NCBI GenBank assembly: GCA_036250225.1
Contig: JAPZLL010000021.1
Span: forward strand, 1-64,000
Reading direction: 5' to 3'
DNA from: Cercophora sp. LCS_1
Taxonomy: Eukaryota > Ascomycota > Sordariomycetes > Sordariales > Lasiosphaeriaceae
DNA: 64,000 nt
Below are positions 55,411-64,000 of this stretch, one piece after another. The translations under genes were made by a program, and so were the position numbers. Position 1 is the stretch's first letter. The number at the start of each line of letters is the position of its first letter. The notes beneath the pieces were generated by a model. That model saw nothing but the letters and a program-made list of their open reading frames with translations, was not told where the DNA came from and ran no database searches.

Positions 55411-58400
55411 CTAGCTCGACCCGTTGACCGCGGGTGGGACTCCGGCCTGCTCGATAAGGTCTGCTTGCTGGCACACGCCCGTGATGACGACCTGTTCCTC
55501 CGCCGTCAGGTGCCCCGTGATTGTCTGGTAGAACTGCGGCTGCTCCTGTTGCAGTTCTGCTGCGTGTTAGCACTGCGCCAGCCCCAGGGGGTGCCACCTA
55601 CTCATGAGCGTAGCCTTGAATGTGACGTAGGGGTCGATCTTGTCCAAGGGCGATTCCAGGAGAATGCTCTCCTCGCCGAGGTCCTCCTCGCTGTACTCTG
55701 CAGCGTCGGGGAACTTTTGGGCCTGTTCGCGGTGATGGTCAGCAAGCTTGCCAATCTGGAGCAGCGAGTCAACCGCTGGACACCGACGGTTCGGCGGGCA
55801 CCTACCTCGGTGTTGAGGAACTCGAGATACGCCGCGCTCTCGCGGTCCTCGGCCGTCTCGGCAACCTCGTCTCCCTCGGCCTCCTCCTCGTTCCAGTTGG
55901 CTTCGTCGTCTCTCCACTCCTCGTCCTCGTCCTCGTACCCGTAGGCGCCGCTCTCGAGATGGAAGTCGTCCTTGAGAGCCTCCTCGCGGTCTGTTCACGT
56001 TAGCCACCATTCACGGGGGAATAATCGGGAGACGCACTCTTCATGGCAGTGGGCAGGGTGTTGAACAGAATCGTAATGCCTGACAGCAGCCTAGGCCATC
56101 CCACCGACAGGCTGGGGGGAATCTGGTCGAACTGCATGTTGAGGAGCGAAACAATGGCCATGATGCACAACTTCTTGTCGTGGACGCGGGTGAACCACTC
56201 CATGCCGCTGAACCACAAGCTAAAAAACTTGTTGGTCAGACCGCTCTGCTCCAACACCTGCAAGGCCAGGATGGGGTTGTAGTAGATGCCGTTGATCACC
56301 ATCTCCATGAGGTGGATCCTGTACGACTTGATCTTGATCTCCTGCGTGCTCAGCACCCGCATGGCCATGTTGATGAAGCCGGCAACGGCGTTGTCAATGT
56401 GCCCGCGAAGACTCAGCATCATGGCCTCGGCAAGCTTGCAGGCGCACACGCGGTCGACGCCCGTGACCTTGGAGTCGACAAACATGTCCGAGACCATCTC
56501 AAAGAGGGCCTCGACGTACTTGGGCGTCTGCATCAGCTGGGGCGCGCCGTACTGCACAAAGTTGTCGAGCGCCGGCAGCATGTCCTCGAGATACAGCTCG
56601 GCGCCCGACTTGAACGTGGCGTGGATCAGCTCAAACGCCTTCCACATGGTGGGCGAGATCTGCTTGGCGGCAAAGGTGCAGCTGTCGATGATCTCAAACA
56701 CCTCGTTGTAGAGGTCGTAGAGCTTGTTCTCCAGCGTGATGTGGATGACGGGCATGAGGACACCCTCAATGTGCAGCAGCACGTCCGGCGTGCTCTCCAG
56801 CGTCAGGATGAGCGTGCCAATGGTCTGCAAGACACCCAGCGCCGTGATGCTCTTGTCGTCCAAAAAGTCGCCGTACTCGTTGTCGTCGCCGTCCCGCCTC
56901 TCGTTGTTCTCGAGCAGCTCCCGCACGATGCGCAGGTACGTGTCGCGCAGCTGCTCGCTCAGGGCAACGGCAAACGGCGTCAGCTCGGTGGCGAACACCT
57001 CGACGAAATCTTCCATAACGTTCGCCAGGGCGTCGATGTCGGCTTCGTTTGCCAGCTTGAGCAGCTGCTGCATGATGGTGGGGATGCCGGTCTGCATGCT
57101 CGTGCGGATGATGTCGTGCCTGATCAGGGGCTGCAGGGCGAGCGCGGCCGTGACCCGGACAGGGAGTTTGGGGTCGGCCATGCGCTCCAGGATGTGGCGG
57201 TAGATGGTCAGGAGGTTGTTCTGGTCCTTGAAGTTGAGCTGCTCAAACTTCTCCACCGTGTCGCAAGCACGCGCGCGCAGGAAGCCCTGCTCGCTGGTGA
57301 AATCCGGGAACACGAAGCGGACGATGAAGAATTCCACCTGGTCCGCGATCGGCGACTTCTTGCCCAGGATCACGGGCGCCAGGGTACCAATCATGCGCAG
57401 CGCGCCCTCCTTTGCGATGTGGTTCTTCTCCGCCGCCGGGGCTAGCTCGTATTGCGTGACGACTTCATTGATGAACTTGAGAATCTCAAACGTCTGCTTC
57501 CTCCGGGCTTTCGTCAGGGTCACGAGGAAGTTGGTGGCCGAGACGTCGGGCGACGACACCTCCTCGTAAAAGTTGAGCTTTCGGTGCAAATACTCCTCGG
57601 GATCCTCGTCAAACTTCTCGACGTCATCCTCCGACAGGCAGAGGACGGGGAAAATGAAGTGTGCCACAAGGTTGGCCAAATGCGGCTTGAGATGGGCCCA
57701 CATCTCCTTTGGCCGGATGCACTCGTCCAGGAACACAATCGTGTACGAGAGACACGGCCGGCTGAGCCAGATGGTATCGTCCACCCATTTCTCAATCTCC
57801 TGGAGATAATGTTTGAGGATTTCGGGGGCGACCTGGGCCGTAAAGAACTTTGCAAACTGCGATGTTTTCTCGTCGGGCTTCTCCGTCAACGCCTGGAGGC
57901 TGCCATGTCTGTGCCTGTCAGCAAGCCCGCCGCACCAAAACGAACAACATACCTAATGTAGAGCCTGTTGAGGTTGAAATACGCCCACTTCTTTGCCTTC
58001 CACCAATGGTGGCGCTCGCGCTCCAGCGGCTCGTCCTGCATCGCGCTGGCGGGTATGGGCTTGGAAACCGTCTGGAGGAAAATGGTGCACCATCCCAGGC
58101 AGACGGGCTCCTGGCGAAGGTAGTCGGTGAGCCCCAGCTGCGGCACGGTCAGCGACGGTCAGCACCTGCAAACTCCCCCAACCCCGGACCTACCCATGTG
58201 GAGTGCTTATACGACTTGAGCGCCAGGTGCAGCATCTCGCCGGCCTCGTCGCTCTCCTGGTTGACGAGCTCGTTACATATCGTCATCAGACGGGGGAAGA
58301 TGGCCTCGGTGATCTTGACAAAGTGCGCCCTGCTCTCCGAGTCGGTGGCCTTGAAGCGGTAGGCCCGGGAGATGGCCAGCAGGCATTGCAGGCCGGCCAG

Positions 58401-59013
58401 GACCGACGGCGGCTCGTTGGTGTTGAGCAGCTGGATGGTGTAGTCCATAAACGTGGGCCATCGTTCGGGAAAGTCAAAGTGCAGGATGCGCTGCAGGATG
58501 GGCACCAGCTGGTGGCGCACGGCATTTGGCGAGCGGGCGAGGATGGGCAGTAACCGGTCTCGGAAGCGCGCCTTTGCATCTTCGGGGATCAGGCTTTCAT
58601 TGGGGTAGTGTTCCTGTCGCTGCCACGCCTTGTTTACGCGGTTCTTGAGGTAGATGACAGCTGGGACGCGTCAGTGTTGTGCTCCCGGGGAGGCACGTCG
58701 GACATGCATACTTGACAGTTGGAGGTTGGCATTCTGTTCGGACTCGACAAGGTCCAGGAGGACGTCGGTGAAGCCTGGCTGGTCTTCGGCCTGGGGACAC
58801 GGGACGTCAGCGGGTGCTCACACGGGCGTACCGATCGACGGTTTGCGTAGCCGGCCCCGGCGGTGGGCGGCGCGGCGGAGGGGAGCCGGCGGGAAGGCAC
58901 AGAGAAAAACATGGGAAACGCACCTGCTTGAGCTGGAGCTCAGCCCTGCGACGGACGTCGGCGTCCGGGTCGAGGGTGGCGACGATGTAGCTTTGCACAG
59001 CGGCGCGATCCAT
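55411..59013 (-). CDS. SXM1: Importin-7/8-type karyopherin (1,048 aa)
   Basis: Eight exons on the minus strand: 59013-58924, 58790-58712, 58660-58194, 58137-57953, 57908-56038, 55990-55806, 55722-55602 and 55559-55411. They join to 1,049 codons, with introns of 42-133 nt. The start MDRAAVQSYIVATLDPD and the LSTVIYLKNRVNKAW block belong to the importin-beta N-terminal domain. Long helical HEAT-type repeats fill the 1.87-kb exon, and the C-terminus has an acidic loop (EDEDEEWRDDEANWNEEE). The length (~1,040) is normal for the Nmd5/Sxm1/importin-7 family, which carries ribosomal proteins, histones and other cargo into the nucleus. No frame defects. Confidence 0.9.
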
Positions 59014-62000
59014 CGTGGGCAGGTTGTCAGACCAATTCTGGCATCAAGTCGCTCCGGAGACGGCGAATGAGTGTGATGGGCGGGCAGGAAATGACAGGCA
59101 CCAGGACGGGTTGAAGTTGGTTGAGGGGTGGTCCAAGCTAAGGCAAAGAAAAAAATTTGGGCTGTTGCCCCCCAGCGGGCCACCACAGTGCCGTCCAGAT
59201 TGGCGGGGCTATGAATCTAGGGGGGGGTTAGCGGGGTGTTTACGCTGTGGCTGCCCGCACCTGACTCTCGCTGTTTCAGCCTCTGCGCTGCGGTCCTCGA
59301 CGACAAATCGGTGGCTTCATCACAGTCGTGACAGCACCGTTGGACTGAGGGGCACGCCGTCGACTAGCTTCCGACTATTTTCTGCCCCATCCTCCAAGTT
59401 CCCTCCCCGCAGCCCAAACGGGAGCCACGCACGAGCAGAAACACTTTCAGGAGATCCGATCGCCAGAGCAAGGGGGAAAAAAAAAGCAAAACACATCTCC
59501 GATATCAGCCCCAGATCTGGCAAGCCGGGTCGTGTCCCCCATCTTGTCCGACACGCCACACGGTAAGAGCCTTGGCCGGGCAGCCATTCGCGAAAATCAA
59601 GAATTTGGACCGTTGAGAAGACGGTCCACCGCACCTTTGGGTCGGAAAATTAGGCGGTGAAGCGTCAATTCCCCATGGAAGGCGGTGACAACCACAGGCG
59701 CCAAGCACGACCCCTCGCCCCAGCCCATTCGTCATGGTTACCCGTGACAGGGCTCGTTGCGCGCACAATTCCATTATTCCGCCAGAGCGTGTGTGTCTCC
59801 CTCGCGAATCAAGCAGTTCGCAGGCTGTGGATTTCAAAACCCCAAAAATCTGCCCCCTACCCCCCCAAAATAGCCCGGCGCGGATCCTGTGTCAAACCCC
59901 AGCAACCGTTAGTCCCTGAAAACCAAACCGAACCGAACCCCTGTCCTCAGTGTGCTAGCAGGCCATCAAGCCATCACCAGGAGCCAGAAGCCGTCACTGG
60001 CAGCCAGCGATGAAGCCTCAAGTCAAGACTGTTGTTGGAGTCCAGCACCTGGAGTCTTGGACATGTCGTTGATCACACCAGGCCCTGGTGAATCCCTCGT
60101 CTGGAAGGCGGGACCCATGTCTCCAGCCCCTCCCCCACCAGAACCCCCAAACCTGCAGCAGGCCGCCTGCAACAAGAAGCAGTTTGGTGCGTTACGCAGA
60201 AACAAGAGCCTTCCCCTCCGTAGGGTACTATTCCCCTTATCTCCATTCTGTTTCATCAAGTATCTCATTTTTGCAATCGAAGCTGTCAACAGCCAACGCA
60301 ACTTCCAAACTCCAGCGAAACTGCCGAAGACGTTCCACCTTGTGTCCAGACCCTCCTTACTTTGGCGTCCAACGTCCCAGTCAGGCGTCAAGAACCGGAG
60401 CCCAACGTTGTTAGATTGCAGCAGTTGCAAGAAACGGATCGAGCTAGCAGGGAATCCACTCACTAACAGGGTCAACCGGGCCACTGGATAAATCACCGGC
60501 AATCATTGCAGTTGCAAGTCACGCATCAACACGATTGCAAGTTACGCATCCATTTGTATTGCAATCTCCATGACGTTCCATTTATGTGTCTTCCCACCCA
60601 ATTTTCAATCATAACAAACACGCATACAACACAGGTACAATCATTATGTACTGCCCGTTGCCAGTGTTACCACCATGTCTTTGTCTTTCGACCACAGAGA
60701 GGAAACATGAGCTCATAAATCATTCGGTTGACCAAACCGCAACAGATAGGAAAGACATCAAGCCAGCAGGAAAGCCAGCCAACAGGAAAGCCAGCCAGCA
60801 GGAAAACAACATGCCATGCCGTACAATGCTGGGTAACGCACAAGGAAACCCAAGTCATCCATCCGGGAAAACAGCCCTTTGACGCCGACGCAACCCACCC
60901 AAGCTGAACAATGTTAGCATGTTGACCAACCAGCCAACGCCTTGCGATAGAGACCAAGAAACAAAAGTGACTGACAGTGCACCCCACCCTCGAGCGGCAA
61001 CACAACCATGCTGTATCCAAGAAAGCTCCAATGTGGCCTGGAAGAATGGATCCTATCCTGGAACTCCTGGGGATTATGAGGGAATGTCGTGTCACACAAG
61101 ACTGGAAAGACTGGGAGAACGCGCATCTCACTGTGGTGTCAAGTGCAGGCCTTGACGCAAGGCGGCGATGGTATCATGGCGTGGTGAGTGGGCGGGATCA
61201 CTGGTTTCCGCGCAAGTAAAGTGGTGCAGGTGCAGCTGGCGCCAGTGCGAGAAAAGCAGAAACGAGCATGGGGTGACAACCCGGCCAGAAGTGTGAAGTA
61301 GGCCCGCAATCCGGAAGGGGCTGTGAAGCTCCATCTTACCGTGCTTCCATGCTCAAATGACGTTGTGTTGCCTCAGTATGACCAGCACAGGTGCGGTCGG
61401 CCGTAGAAGACCAGGGCATCGCAGAAGAGACTGACGAAACACGAATCCAGGTTGTTGAACAGAAGCCAGAGTGATCTGAGGACAGAGTCCTGATGGTGGC
61501 CAGTTTGATGTGAGTGGAGGTGAGTCAATCCAATAAGCTGAATCCAGAACAAAAGTTCAGACGTTGAAATCCAGGAGTCCAGTCCGGTCCAGTCCGCGGA
61601 AAGTCAATCTGTGCAGCGTCAGTGCCGTCAAACTTCACGTATCGCCCGGCGGAGTCGCTTGTCAAACGGAGTAGCGCATTGTGCTCCATGGGCTCACTGA
61701 TACATACACATCCAAATCTCACTCACCTTGCTGTCCGGCCTTGGCCGTTGCCCCCCTGTTGATTGAGAAGCGGTCGTGAGAGACACAGTGTTCCGGTGGG
61801 TGAGGGGAGGAGCGAGAGGTTGCAAGACAACATCGCCGTGACCAATCCGGACAGCAAGGGAGGCGTCTTCCGACAACAAAGCCATAACAAAACCGCAAAA
61901 GTCGCTCTTTTCCAAAAATCCAGTTGCGCAATCCGGTCCTTGGTATCATGCATCTCCGTACCTTGCCTCTTGTAAGAACACAATAAATGAGAATAAATAT

Positions 62001-62469
62001 GACGTGTGCCATCAGATGATGCACCGTGTCGTCCGCCAGGCACTGGTCCCAGTGATGGGGCGCAGCAGGAGGGGGTCCAGTAATCCAGATGGTCGTGTGG
62101 TCCAGTTGGAAATCCAGTGGAAATCCTGTCGAATCCAGGAATCCTGTTGTGGTCCAGTAAAAGTCGAGTGTGCAAGCGCAGTGTTGAGCCGCCGAGGTAT
62201 GAGCCAAAAGTCAAGAGACATGTCACTTGCAGCTCTAAAGAGGACCGCGCCAACCTCAAATCCTGGTCTATCCGTGGATGATGTCAAAAAGCAAGACGCC
62301 AAAGCCGAGTCCGGTAGGAAAGCAAAGAAAGAAAACAAACAACTCCAGGTCAGAGGTATTAGCAAGCATTAATGAGAATGGAGTCTCAAGAAACTCGAAG
62401 CCTCGTCGCCGAGCCTAGATGTGGATGGGGGGAGATCCTAGCGTCGCCCGCGTCGGTTCGATGGGAATC
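59014..62469. other. Gene-free stretch
   Basis: About 3.4 kb between the importin start and the RfeG stop. Only chance frames. A GTCCAG(T)/CCAGTCC-type phrase recurs around 61560-62160, but no ordered repeat was defined. Confidence 0.4.
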
Positions 62470-63859
62470 CTAGTGTCGCCCTTGTCGGTGCCTGGCGCGC
62501 TCCGCAGCGTGTCGGTCTTCTTCCGGACGGCGGGCTCGGTGGTCTCGGGGGTCTCGGTCGCGGTCTCGGTCTCTCATGTCAGTGTCCCGGCGAGCGGGTG
62601 GCGGCCCGGTAGCCGGTATTTGGGAGGGGGGGCCGTTGGTGGGGGTGGACGCGTTGGGAGTAGGGCTCTGGCGATCATCAAAAGGGGGTTCCGGGCCGGC
62701 GCTGTAGCCTTGGCGGGGAGGTGCCGTACCTGCAGGGGAGCCTAGATCGTCAGACGGGACCTGGGACGGGTTTGTTGCAGCGGTGTTATACGCACCACCG
62801 GGCGCACGACCGTAGACGGGGTCAGCGGGGTTCTGGAGGCTGGAGAAGGGCATAGGGGCCCCCGAGCCGTAGCCGAAGGCGTCCTGTTCTGCGTAGCCAG
62901 GGCCGGCCGTCACGCCGCCGAAGCCTCGCGACGAAGGCGCCGACGATAGCGGCGTCATTCTGCTGGGAGGCACCGGGTACCCGGGCTGGGACGAGAAGTT
63001 GCCGCCAGGGTAGTACGACGCAGGGTCCTGCGGGTACCCGACCGGGGCGACCTGGGAGATGGGCGGCGGCGCGGGTGCGGCACCGGGATGGGGTCCTGGG
63101 GAGTACTGCGAGGGGTTAGGCGGGTATCCATACGGCTGGCCATACGGAGGTGCCGAGCCGCTCTGTCCGGGGGGCGGGTAGGGCGCCTGGGCGGGATAGC
63201 CGTGGGCCGGGGGTGCTCCCCCGTACGGAGCACCGCCGTAGCCGGGGTTGGCCACCGGGGGTTGCGCGGCGTACTCGACGTCCATGCGGTCGCCGCCTCG
63301 GTACGCATCCTGCGAGTTCTTCCACGAGACGTAGTCAGGTTGCCCGCTCCGGGGCTCCCGAGAGCCTATGGGGGAGTTAGAGCCTCTCATAAACATGCCA
63401 TTCGGCTGGCTCGGCGAGTGCATTGTACCTCCAGTGCCGCCGCCTGAAGTTCGGGCTGCAGCGCGCCGCTCCTGCTCCCACCGAGCGGAGTCGGCCTTGA
63501 GATCCTGAATCATTGCCTGCGACGGTCAGCACGTCGACGGCGACGCAGTCCGGGCCGCACTCACTGATGTCAGATTTCGATATGCTGTGATGAAGTATCC
63601 TTGGGTCACACGGCCATCGGCGGCCTACAGACGTTGTCAGCGATGCCAGACGCACACCAAGGCCCCGTCGGCGGGGTCGTCTGTCGCATACCTCGTATGT
63701 GCCAGGACGGACCAGGGCATCGTTGCCAAGGTATCTGCAAATGTCGGACGTGATAACCTCGCGGTCGATGCCATCCCGGGGGACAAAGTACTCGTTCTGT
63801 CGAGCCGAGCTGGGGACCTGCGACGCCGGTGGCGGCCGGGCAGGCTGTCTGTTGGCCAT
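62470..63859 (-). CDS. rfeG: RfeG-type glycine/proline-rich transcription factor (424 aa)
   Basis: Three exons on the minus strand: 63859-63692, 63624-63565 and 63516-62470, joining to 425 codons (introns 67 and 48 nt). The conserved N-terminus reads NEYFVPRDGIDREVIT, CRYLGNDALVRPGTYE, then ADGRVTQGYFITAYRNLTS and AMIQDLKADSARWEQERR, fitting the RfeG family of Aspergillus and other ascomycetes. The rest is Pro/Gly/Tyr-rich (YPPPGQSGSAPPYGQP) with a charged C-terminal tail rich in Arg and Asp (DRDRDRDPRD). In the family it is called a transcription factor; direct DNA binding is not evident from sequence. A presumed promoter lies right of 63859 at the window edge. Confidence 0.8.
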
Positions 63860-64000
63860 CGCAGCGGCAGCAGCGGAGCTGGGTGGGGGAGGAGGCCGAT
63901 CACCAAACCAAAAAAGACCAAAAGACCAGAGACCCGGATGGGGATGAGGATGGATGGATGCTGAGGGCGACGATGTTGTTTGGGCGTCGCGGGGGTTGAT

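Noticed and set aside
56180..57445. 421-codon plus-strand frame opposite the importin
   Set aside because: Shadow of a GC-rich 1.87-kb exon; the importin on the other strand explains the sequence.

Overview
The window is fungal nuclear DNA, most likely from a filamentous ascomycete (Pezizomycotina, probably Sordariomycetes). The evidence is the short introns (about 42-150 nt) with GT...AG ends and CTAAC/CTGAC-type branch sites, and conserved genes that include an RfeG-type factor, an IMP-specific 5'-nucleotidase (ISN1), a HAL4/SAT4-type kinase and an importin-7/8-type karyopherin. No rRNA, tRNA, CRISPR array or bacterial-type operon was recognised. All names come from reading translations, not from database searches.

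The window has two halves. The left half (1 to about 32 kb) is accessory. It holds a few intact lineage-specific genes: an uncharacterised 435-aa protein, a two-knuckle zinc protein, a four-exon 304-aa protein and a coiled-coil protein built on a 21-bp minisatellite. These sit among many broken genes: a long 8.8-10.8 kb gene, two coiled-coil relics, a HET-like relic, a sacsin/Hsp90-like ATPase relic, a kinase with a damaged reading frame, and a decayed ExK nuclease-like gene. It also has a 1,002-bp inverted-repeat transposon with an 8-bp target duplication, a 229-bp hairpin element, a two-copy dispersed repeat, and long G/C homopolymers (G11, C12, G13 and 97 C at the start).

From about 32.4 kb the genes become intact and ordinary: an intact PD-(D/E)XK-like gene (32.4-33.9 kb), ISN1 (34.4-36.0 kb), a small C2H2 protein (37.4-37.9 kb), a 598-aa coiled-coil protein (39.0-40.8 kb), the HAL4-type kinase (50.5-52.8 kb), the importin (55.4-59.0 kb) and RfeG (62.5-63.9 kb). 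The spaces between them are long and carry only microsatellites; the longest is about 9.7 kb (40.8-50.5 kb).

The core genes are independent housekeeping and regulatory functions: purine nucleotide catabolism, ion-transport control, nuclear import and transcription. The accessory half looks like an allorecognition/repeat-rich compartment in which genes decay by small indels and by TAA/TAG nonsense codons. Some indels lie in homopolymers and could be sequencing errors. Others do not and are more likely real.
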